Assembly (NCBI RefSeq): GCF_001989615.1
Contig: NZ_CP019067.1
Location: 3,038,001-3,102,000 of the forward strand
DNA: 64,000 nt
Direction: 5' to 3'
From: Halorientalis sp. IM1011
GTDB taxonomy: Archaea; Halobacteriota; Halobacteria; Halobacteriales; Haloarculaceae
In this document: piece after piece, positions 57,697 through 64,000 of the stretch
How the letters are laid out: the number at the start of each line of letters is the position of its first letter
Numbering within the stretch: position 1 is the first letter of the stretch
The notes under the pieces: generated by a model
Told to the model about the DNA's origin: nothing
Database searches by the model: none
Seen by the model: only the letters and a program-made list of their open reading frames with translations
Translations under genes and position numbers: made by a program

Positions 57697-58140
57697 TCAG
57701 TCGTCCCCGCGTCGCCGGACGACCAGGTCGGTCACCATCGTCATGGCGGGTTCGCCGTCGACGTGTGCCGAGAGTTCGTAGTCGGCGTAGCCGTGGGCGT
57801 CGGTGTGGTCCGGGACCGTCTTTTCGAGGAGTTCTCCTCGCACGACGAGCGTGTCGCCCGGCCGGACTGGCTGGTCGAACTCGACGCGCTGGATGTAGCG
57901 AGCGCCGCGGTTGGCCACGTCGGACAGCCACGCGTCGACCCAGTGCCGCATGGCGACCGCGATGGTGTGGAGCCCGCTGGCGATGACGCCGCCGTGGATC
58001 GACTCGGCCGCGGCGTCCGGATCGGCGTGGAACCGCTGTGGATCCCACTTCTCTGCGAACGCGACGATTTCCGCCTCCGTGAGCGTCCGCTCGCCGAAGG
58101 TGTCCGACGCACCGACCGAGAGGTCCTCGAAGTAACGCAT
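57697..58140 (-). CDS. MaoC-family hot-dog fold dehydratase
   Basis: A 147-residue protein of the MaoC/R-specific hydratase family: YFEDLSVGAS, the hydratase motif HADPDAAAESIHGGVIASGLHT (His in the D-x-x-x-x-x-H pattern is relaxed), and PVRPGDTLVVRGELLEKT. It may hydrate enoyl-CoA or act on mesaconyl- or methyl-branched CoA. Located beside pccA, but convergent and with no overlap. Start ATG 58140. Confidence 0.8.
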   Translation of the reverse strand: MRYFEDLSVGASDTFGERTLTEAEIVAFAEKWDPQRFHADPDAAAESIHGGVIASGLHTIAVAMRHWVDAWLSDVANRGARYIQRVEFDQPVRPGDTLVVRGELLEKTVPDHTDAHGYADYELSAHVDGEPAMTMVTDLVVRRRGDD

Positions 58141-58240
58141 GACTGCGCTTGGATCCCGGAGCGGATAAATCCGGTCGGCACACTCGGGGCAATCAACCGC
58201 GGTCGCCGGACACTTACTCTCCGCGGGTGAACGCCGGGGT

Positions 58241-59176
58241 ATGCAGGACACGCGCCGCCGCGTCCTCGACGCTATCGCCGACGGGCCGGTACCCGGTCCC
58301 GAAATCGCCGACCGACTGGACGTGTCACGCGCCGCAGTCTGGAAACACATCGAGGCACTCCGGGAGGCGGGCTTCTCGATCGAGGGCGGCGACGCCGGCT
58401 ACGAACTCGTCACCGTCCCCGAGTTCGGCGGCGAAGCCGTCGCGTTCGGTCTCGACGCGCCCTTCGAGGTGGAGTACCACGATTCGATCCCGAGCACGAA
58501 CGACCGCGCCCGGGAACTCGCCGCCGAGGGCCGGGAGAACGTGGTCGTGCTGGCCGACGAACAGACCGGTGGCCGCGGCCGACTCGACCGCGAATGGGCG
58601 GCCCCCTCCGGGGGCATCTGGCTCTCGATTCTCCTCCGACCGACGGTTCCGCCCGCCGACGCACCGGCATTCACGTTGGCGGCCGCGGTGGCGACCACCC
58701 GCGCAGCGCGCGAGGCCGGTATCGACGCGACGATCAAGTGGCCTAACGACGTGCTGGTGACCGATGGCGACGGACGAGACCGCAAACTCACGGGAATCCT
58801 CACGGAGATGGAGGGCGAGGCCGACAGAGTCTCGTGGATCGTCGTCGGCATCGGGATCAACGCCAACGTCGACGCCGGAGACCTCGTCGAGGGGGCGACC
58901 AGCCTCCGGGAGGAGAACGGTGACGTGAACCGGCGGGTGTTCACCCAGCGCGTGCTGGAGGAGTTCCACGACCTGGGCTCGGACCTCGATTCGGTCGTGC
59001 CCGCGTGGCGCGACCTCGCGGACACGCTGGGTCGGCGGGTCCGGGTCGACACGCCCGGCGGCGAGGTGGTCGGCGAGGCCGTCGACGTCGAGTTCCCCGG
59101 TGCGCTCGTCGTCGAGACCGACGACGGTCGCGTCCGCGTCAGCGCAGGGGACTGCGAACACCTCCGGCCGATCTAG
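58241..59176 (+). CDS. birA: Biotin-protein ligase with repressor domain (BirA)
   Basis: A 311-residue bifunctional protein. Residues 1-60 are an HTH (LDAIADGPVPGPEIADRLDVSRAAVWKHI). The ligase domain has the biotinyl-AMP loop GGRGR (110-114), KWPNDVLVTDGDGRDRKL (Lys166), and a C-terminal SH3-like domain (about 265-311). It biotinylates PccA Lys583 and may repress biotin or carboxylase genes. Position near pccA supports this. Its stop interlocks with that of the USP gene in CTAG (59173-59176). Confidence 0.92.
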   Translation: MQDTRRRVLDAIADGPVPGPEIADRLDVSRAAVWKHIEALREAGFSIEGGDAGYELVTVPEFGGEAVAFGLDAPFEVEYHDSIPSTNDRARELAAEGRENVVVLADEQTGGRGRLDREWAAPSGGIWLSILLRPTVPPADAPAFTLAAAVATTRAAREAGIDATIKWPNDVLVTDGDGRDRKLTGILTEMEGEADRVSWIVVGIGINANVDAGDLVEGATSLREENGDVNRRVFTQRVLEEFHDLGSDLDSVVPAWRDLADTLGRRVRVDTPGGEVVGEAVDVEFPGALVVETDDGRVRVSAGDCEHLRPI

Positions 59177-59640
59177 GCCTTCATCTCCGGTTCCCGGTCG
59201 GTGACGGGTGACTCCTTGACTCGAACCGTCATCACCGGGACGGGCGCGCGTCGGACGACGCGCTCGGCGACGCTCCCCAGCAGGAGCCGATCGATGCCGC
59301 CGCGGCCGTGTGTCCCCATCACGATCAGATCACAGTCGTCCTCGTCGGCGTGGTCGACGATCGCCCGGTGTGGCCTGTCCTCGACCACGATCCGTTCGAC
59401 CGGTGCCTGATCGTCGACGATCCGTTCGACCTCGTTCAACGCGCTCGTGGCCTCTTCGTACAGCAACTCCGAGATCCCCTCCCAGCTGGTCTCCATCGGC
59501 AGGCTAGCGAACCCCGCCGCGTCGACGACGTACAGCGCGTGGATCAGTGCGTCGTGGCGAGCCGCCACCTCGGCCGCGTGGTCGATCACCGGCTCCATCT
59601 CCGTCGAACCGTCCGTCGGCAGGAGGATGCGATTGTACAT
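59173..59640 (-). CDS. Universal stress protein (UspA)
   Basis: A 155-residue USP domain. It opens MYNRILLPTDGSTEM and has an intact ATP-binding motif MGTHGRGGIDRLLLGSVAERVV. The C-terminal TVRVKESPVTDREPEMKA is a short tail. Convergent with birA with stops overlapping in CTAG; the gene is monocistronic. The role is general stress. Confidence 0.88.
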   Translation of the reverse strand: MYNRILLPTDGSTEMEPVIDHAAEVAARHDALIHALYVVDAAGFASLPMETSWEGISELLYEEATSALNEVERIVDDQAPVERIVVEDRPHRAIVDHADEDDCDLIVMGTHGRGGIDRLLLGSVAERVVRRAPVPVMTVRVKESPVTDREPEMKA

Positions 59641-59707
59641 TGTTATCTATTACCAACCTTGGACACCGACGGGCTTAACTGTAACTCGGAACGGCGGGGG
59701 GTCGCGT

Positions 59708-60745
59708 TCAGTCGGGGGTTTCCAGGACGACCTCGCGTACGTCGTCGATGCCAGCGCGGCGGACGACGGCACGGACGGGGTTCTGGTAGCCGGTGAGGTT
59801 GTCCGAGTCGCCGTCGAGGACGAACAGTCGAGCGTCCCGGTCCTCCTCGATGACCCCGCAGTTCAGGTCAGCGATCTCGGCCCCGTGGTGGGTCGCCATC
59901 TTGAGGACGTACCGGGCCGAAACCTCGGAGAGTTTCGCGGCGAACTCCATCTCGCGGAACATCGAGGGGCTGTTGAGCATCACGTTGTCCGTCCCGAGCG
60001 CGACCGTGGTGTGTTCGGCCAGCTCGGCGATATCGGGCGTGCCGACGCCGGTCACGAGGTTCGAGCGCGGGCAGACCACGATCGGGACGTCCCTGTCCGC
60101 GACGCGTTCGAGGTGGATCCGCTCGGGGTGGACCATGTGGACCAGAAAGTCCGGGTCCAGATCGAGCGCGCCGTTGATGTCGTCGGGGTCGCGCTCGCCA
60201 GCGTGGATGCCGAACAGTTTGCCCGCCTCGCGCGTCGCGGTCCGTTCGCGGCCGAACTCGCCGTCGCGGGCCCCGCTCGCGCCGAACCCGTCGGCGGCCT
60301 CCATGGCTTCGATCTCCTCGCGGCCCAGCGTCACGGACTCGATGTCCAGTCCCTCGACGGCTTCGGCCATCGCCCGGACCCCCTCGACGCCGCCCTCGCG
60401 GAATCCGATGCAGGCCGCCGTGCCGCTCCCCTCCATGAACGAGAGCGAACGCTCCATCGCCGCGACGGTCTCCTCGTGGCTGGCTTCGCGGAGGAGTCGG
60501 TGTTTCAGGCCGTCCGGTGGCGCGACCAGTTCGTCCAGGTCCAGTCCCTCACCTGCCTCCTTGGCGATGGAGTCGCCGATGTGGGTGTGGGCGTTGACGA
60601 ACGCCGGGACGACGATGTCGTCGCTCTCGACCGGTTCCTCCTCGATCCCCGCGATCTGCCCGTCGGCGACGATCACACGTCCCTCGGTCGCCTCGAACTC
60701 TTTCCCTCGAAGGATAGTTCCCTCGATAGTACGGCGATCGCTCAT
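59708..60745 (-). CDS. Amidohydrolase-family protein
   Basis: A 345-residue protein of the amidohydrolase superfamily: metal-binding H53 and H55 in FVNAHTHIGDS, FGIHAGERD, LVHMVHP, and TDNVMLNSPSMFREMEF near the C-terminus; the family Asp is in LGTDN. Related haloarchaeal proteins are called chlorohydrolase or guanine-deaminase-like; the substrate is unknown. Its ATG overlaps the HD phosphohydrolase stop by ATGA, forming a two-gene operon. Confidence 0.82.
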   Translation of the reverse strand: MSDRRTIEGTILRGKEFEATEGRVIVADGQIAGIEEEPVESDDIVVPAFVNAHTHIGDSIAKEAGEGLDLDELVAPPDGLKHRLLREASHEETVAAMERSLSFMEGSGTAACIGFREGGVEGVRAMAEAVEGLDIESVTLGREEIEAMEAADGFGASGARDGEFGRERTATREAGKLFGIHAGERDPDDINGALDLDPDFLVHMVHPERIHLERVADRDVPIVVCPRSNLVTGVGTPDIAELAEHTTVALGTDNVMLNSPSMFREMEFAAKLSEVSARYVLKMATHHGAEIADLNCGVIEEDRDARLFVLDGDSDNLTGYQNPVRAVVRRAGIDDVREVVLETPD

Positions 60746-61974
60746 TCTCGCACCTCCTGGAAGTCGTCGAGTGTGGTGTGGACGCCCGGACGCGTGTTGC
60801 TGACGAGCGACCCGTCGATGTCCAGTCCGAGGACACGGGCGGCGGCGTGGCCGACCCGTTCGGTCACGTCTTCGGGCGCGTAGACGCCCAGTCGCCACTG
60901 GTCGCGCTGGACGGCCCGGAGCGCCGAGACGAGGGTCGACTGGTCGCCCAGCGGCCGGATCTCCCCGTTGACGATCACCCGACTCGTCGTCTCCTCGATC
61001 TCGGGCCGGCCGGGCACGTCGAGGATCACGTCGGCCGGGTCGACCTCGGCCTCGGCGGCGATCTCGCGCTCGGCCTCGACGATTTCCGCGTGGTCCCGCT
61101 CCAGCAGGTCCTCTGGCACGTCGCCCATCTCCGCCCAGACTGCCCGCTTCAGCAGATCCCGCTCGGTGAGCCGGCGGGCGGTCTCGGCGGTCACCTCGCA
61201 CTGGCGCAGGCCGACGAGCAGGTCGTGGTCGTCCATCCGACGCATCTCCTCGGCGGTGGTGTCGGCCTCCTCCAGCAGGCGCTCGGCCCCCCGCCGAAGC
61301 ATCGACTTGGAGATACGGGCAGTGTGGTGGCTGTACACCGTCGGCGTCATCAGCGCCCGGGCGACCAGCAGACTCTCGGCGGTCTGGACGTTGCCCTCCG
61401 CGAGGACGAGTTCCCCGTCGACGAATGAGAGTTCCCGGACCAGCCGCTCGTGGTCGATGGTACCGTAGGGGACGCCGGTGTGGTGGGCGTCGCGGACGAG
61501 GTAGTCCATCCGATCCACGTCGAGTTCGCCCGAGATCAACTGGCCCAGCTTGCCGTCGCCGGCCACGAGGTCGGCCACGGCGTCGGGGTTGAGGCCGTGA
61601 TCAGAGAGTACGCGGGCGACTGCGCCCGATTCCAGCAGTTCGTGGACGTCGTCGTGCCATTTCCCGGTGTGGCGGTGGACGACGGACTCGACGTTGTGGC
61701 TGAAGGGCGCGTGGCCCACGTCGTGCAACAGGGCGGCGGCGCGGACGCGTTCGGCCTGCTGTCCTTCGACGTTGAGGTGAGCCAGTGCCTCGTCGGCGAG
61801 GTGGTAGACGCCGAGGCTGTGCTCGAAGCGGGTGTGGTTGGCGGAGGGGTAGACCAGCGTGACGGTGCCGAGCTGGCGGACGTGCCTGAGCCGCTGGACC
61901 GGCGGCGTGTCGAGCAGGTCCGTCGCGACCCCGCGCACCTCGATGTGGTCGTGGACACTGTCCTTGATATCCAT
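60742..61974 (-). CDS. HD-domain phosphohydrolase (dGTPase/SAMHD1-like)
   Basis: A 410-residue HD protein. The metal-binding residues are H52 (TRFEHSLGV), H84-D85 (ALLHDVGHAPFSH) and the later Asp in DVDRMDYLVRDA. The core VQRLRHVRQLGTVTLVYPSANHTRFEHSLG is that of dNTP triphosphohydrolase/SAMHD1-like enzymes, which cut dNTPs to nucleoside plus triphosphate. A TATA-like CCACTAAAC (61998-62006, reverse) makes ATG 61974 a leaderless start rather than ATG 62010. First gene of an operon with the amidohydrolase. Confidence 0.85.
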   Translation of the reverse strand: MDIKDSVHDHIEVRGVATDLLDTPPVQRLRHVRQLGTVTLVYPSANHTRFEHSLGVYHLADEALAHLNVEGQQAERVRAAALLHDVGHAPFSHNVESVVHRHTGKWHDDVHELLESGAVARVLSDHGLNPDAVADLVAGDGKLGQLISGELDVDRMDYLVRDAHHTGVPYGTIDHERLVRELSFVDGELVLAEGNVQTAESLLVARALMTPTVYSHHTARISKSMLRRGAERLLEEADTTAEEMRRMDDHDLLVGLRQCEVTAETARRLTERDLLKRAVWAEMGDVPEDLLERDHAEIVEAEREIAAEAEVDPADVILDVPGRPEIEETTSRVIVNGEIRPLGDQSTLVSALRAVQRDQWRLGVYAPEDVTERVGHAAARVLGLDIDGSLVSNTRPGVHTTLDDFQEVRE

Positions 61975-62079
61975 TACGCCGGGCTTTGGCCCGCCGCCAC
62001 TAAACTTCACGCGTCACCGGACGAATTTCCACGGGCCGAAGCCGTCCCTTTCAAGACGGGTGCCGGTGTGGCCCCGGAC

Positions 62080-62901
62080 GTGAACCGCAACCGTGTCGTC
62101 CTGATCGCTCTCGTCGCTGCCGTCGCCCTCGCGGGCTGTGGCGGCCTCGGCGGCGACTCCGGGACGCCGACGGAGACGCCCGCAAACGGATCGAACGCGA
62201 CGACCGACTGGCCCGACACGACAACCGCGACCGACGGTCCGTACGACCTTCCGCTGAACGGGTCCGAGATCCGGGATCGCCACCGAACTGTCCTGGACGA
62301 CGGAACCTTTAGCTATCGCCAGAACGCGGTCGTCCGTGCGGCCGGATCGGGTGCCGTGCGCGAGTACACGAACCTGTCGGCTCAGGTCGATCGCACGACC
62401 GGAGAGTACCGGTACTTCCAGAACGTGACGAGGACGAACCCGACCGCCGCGTACGTCGACGCAAATGGGACGGCGTATCTCCGGGAACGCGGCGACGGAC
62501 AGATCGCGTACGACCGCCAGACCGGGGCCAGTGGGAGTACGGACGCCTATCTCTATCCCGAGATCAACCGGTACCTCAGGGGCCTGTCCTACGAGTACGA
62601 GGGCACCGAGCGAGCCAACGGTGAAACCGTCCACGTCTACGCGGCGAACGGCACGGACGGACTCGACCCCGACGCACACGGTCTGACCGCGCTCGATTCC
62701 GCCTCCCTCACGGAACTGTCGGCCGAACTCCGCGTGGCCGAGGACGGATCGATCCGCACCTTCCGCTACGACGTGACCGGGACGAACCCGCAGGGGAGCC
62801 GCGTCCGATACGTCGTCGCAGTCGAGTACGCAGGCGTGGGCTCCACGGCCGTGTCGGAGCCGTCCTGGCTCGACGAGGCCAAAAACGTCACTGGCGAGTA
62901 G
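62080..62901 (+). CDS. Putative lipoprotein
   Basis: A 273-residue secreted protein. The N-terminus has basic residues, a hydrophobic stretch and a lipobox LAGC (17-20), so it should be lipid-anchored outside the membrane, after which a Thr/Ser-rich linker leads to a domain of about 210 residues in the style of DUF7537-like haloarchaeal lipoproteins (YRYFQNVTRTNPTAAYVD). The start is GTG 62080; GTG 62068 is an alternative. The gene is between the HD and CofD genes and shows no operon link. Confidence 0.72.
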   Translation: MNRNRVVLIALVAAVALAGCGGLGGDSGTPTETPANGSNATTDWPDTTTATDGPYDLPLNGSEIRDRHRTVLDDGTFSYRQNAVVRAAGSGAVREYTNLSAQVDRTTGEYRYFQNVTRTNPTAAYVDANGTAYLRERGDGQIAYDRQTGASGSTDAYLYPEINRYLRGLSYEYEGTERANGETVHVYAANGTDGLDPDAHGLTALDSASLTELSAELRVAEDGSIRTFRYDVTGTNPQGSRVRYVVAVEYAGVGSTAVSEPSWLDEAKNVTGE

Positions 62902-62952
62902 GCCAGCGACGCCCGGGACGTGGCGTGCGCTCGCGGTTGCCCCTGGCGAAAG

Positions 62953-62960
62953 GATTTACC
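62953..62960 (+). promoter_or_regulatory. TATA box of cofD
   Basis: GATTTACC lies about 27 bases before the ATG at 62983, fitting a leaderless start and excluding the longer open frame. Confidence 0.45.
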
Positions 62961-62982
62961 GCGCCGATTCCCGACGACGAGT

Positions 62983-63975
62983 ATGGTCACGTTTCTCTCC
63001 GGGGGGACGGGCACGCCGAAACTCCTCCGGGGCGCGGACGATATCTTTCCGCCGGCCGAGACGACCGTCGTCTGCAACACCGGCGACGACGTGGAACTCG
63101 GCGGGCACCTCGTCTGTCCGGACGTCGACACCGTCCTCTTTCTCGGCGGCGACGAACTCGATCTCGATACGTGGTGGGGCATCGCCGACGACGCTACCGT
63201 CACCGACGACGAACTCCACCGCCTCGCCGACGCCGCCGGTCTCGACGGTGGCCCGCGGTACCTCCCCGACGAGCAGCAGACTTCGGGTCGGGAGATCGCA
63301 CGCTGGCGGCGCTTCTCCGGCGTCGCGGAGTTCATGCTGATCGGCGACCGCGACCGCGCGGTCCACCTCACCCGCACCGGCCTCCTCGACGAGGGCCACA
63401 CGCTCACCGAGGTCACCCGGACACTCGCCGATGCCTTCGATACGCCGTGGGAGGTGCTGCCGATGAGCGACGACCCCGTCGCGAGCATCGTCCACACACC
63501 CGACGGGCCGATGCACTTCCAGGAGTTCTGGGTCGGCCGCGACGGCGACCCGACCGTCGAGTCCGTCGAGCTCCGGGGCGGCACCGAGGCGACCGCGACC
63601 GACGCTGTGCTGACGGCCCTCGACGACCCCGTCGTCGTCGGCCCCTCGAATCCGATCACCAGCATCGGTCCGATGATTTCCGTCGAAGGAATCGAGAGTG
63701 CGCTCCGGGAGACGCCGGTCGTGGCAGTCTCCCCGTTCGTCGAGGATCGGGTGTTCTCCGGCCCGGCGGCGAAACTGATGGCCGCCGAGGGGTTCGATCC
63801 CTCGACCGCTGGCGTCGCCGAGGCCTACGACTTCGCGGACGCGTTCGTCCTCGACAGTGAGGACGGCACCGACCTCGACCGGCCGGTCGTCCGGACCGAC
63901 ACGCGACTCGACACCGAGGCCGACGCCCGTCGAGTGGCCGAAGCTTGTAAGGACGCGCTGGAGGTGGTCGCGTGA
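62983..63975 (+). CDS. cofD: 2-phospho-L-lactate transferase (coenzyme F420 biosynthesis)
   Basis: A 330-residue Cof[15 protein letters not shown] at the N-terminus for the phospholactyl donor, [38 protein letters not shown] and [10 protein letters not shown]. It joins the lactyl phosphate moiety to Fo, giving F420-0. The length is normal. The ATG at 62983 lies after the TATA box. The next gene overlaps it by GTGA, so cofD opens an operon running out of the window. Confidence 0.92.
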   Translation: MVTFLSGGTGTPKLLRGADDIFPPAETTVVCNTGDDVELGGHLVCPDVDTVLFLGGDELDLDTWWGIADDATVTDDELHRLADAAGLDGGPRYLPDEQQTSGREIARWRRFSGVAEFMLIGDRDRAVHLTRTGLLDEGHTLTEVTRTLADAFDTPWEVLPMSDDPVASIVHTPDGPMHFQEFWVGRDGDPTVESVELRGGTEATATDAVLTALDDPVVVGPSNPITSIGPMISVEGIESALRETPVVAVSPFVEDRVFSGPAAKLMAAEGFDPSTAGVAEAYDFADAFVLDSEDGTDLDRPVVRTDTRLDTEADARRVAEACKDALEVVA

Positions 63976-64000
63976 CTGCCCCATCGCCACCGGAACCGCT
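63972..64000 (+). CDS. Start of a gene coupled to cofD (truncated by window edge)
   Basis: GTG 63972 overlaps the cofD TGA (GTGA). Only about nine codons, MTAPSPPEP, are present, too few for identification. In other haloarchaea cofD is often followed by a triphosphoribosyl-dephospho-CoA synthase homologue; this is recalled knowledge and cannot be checked here. Confidence 0.4.

Overview
The window is haloarchaeal (class Halobacteria) chromosomal DNA. It is very GC-rich, its proteins are strongly acidic, and promoters follow the archaeal BRE/TATA pattern with many apparently leaderless starts. Gene content is typical of the group: TFB, dodecin, RPA with RPA-associated proteins, CofD, archaeal riboflavin reductase, a Bat-type regulator and haloarchaeal propionyl-CoA carboxylase with its small PccX subunit. 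I see no rRNA, tRNA, CRISPR array, transposase or phage gene. Assignment below class is not attempted.

Layout. 1-10.4 kb: a cut-off HTH gene, an A-type Fe-S carrier, dodecin, small zinc-ribbon and unknown proteins, a PadR regulator with a palindrome at its promoter, an AI-2E-type permease, an MgtC/DUF4010 membrane protein, a class III aminotransferase, the riboflavin-pathway reductase and an NhaC antiporter. 10.5-17.2 kb: the rpa1-rpap1-phosphoesterase operon followed by an Lhr-type helicase. 17.2-19.7 kb: a lone SdhB, a macro-domain protein and an aldo/keto reductase. 19.8-23.6 kb: a three-gene ABC-2 export operon whose second gene appears to be a permease fused to a PrsW-like membrane protease. 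24-28.5 kb: a large sensor kinase and sucCD. 28.8-35.9 kb: TFB, a HEAT/pseudokinase protein coupled to a membrane protein, a GDPD-family phosphodiesterase, an SDR, and a divergent HTH/NDT-like pair. 36-38.8 kb: two tandem NSS sodium symporters.

38.8-59.2 kb reads as a carbon-assimilation region. Two AMP-forming acetyl-CoA synthetases flank a Bat-type regulator whose N-terminus looks like a dead tyrosine recombinase. Next come a two-subunit sodium/solute symporter (probably for acetate or another organic acid), universal stress proteins, a methylisocitrate-lyase-like enzyme, propionyl-CoA carboxylase genes pccB-pccX and pccA, a MaoC-fold protein and the biotin ligase BirA that would charge PccA. 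With sucCD and SdhB in the same window, the set fits acetate and propionate entry into the TCA cycle. 59-64 kb: a stress protein, an HD phosphohydrolase/amidohydrolase operon, a lipoprotein, CofD for coenzyme F420, and the first codons of a CofD-coupled gene.

The less ordinary features are: two 10-bp hairpins placed right at a predicted transcription start (2.2 kb); a repeat cluster with compensatory stem changes (50.7-50.9 kb); long inverted repeats upstream of acs2 and at the HTH promoter at 35.1 kb; the identical palindrome TGGCAC-N6-GTGCCA upstream of acs1 and of sucCD; the permease-protease fusion; the pseudokinase; the dead-recombinase regulator; and two sensor kinases whose receiver-like domains lack the phospho-acceptor Asp.
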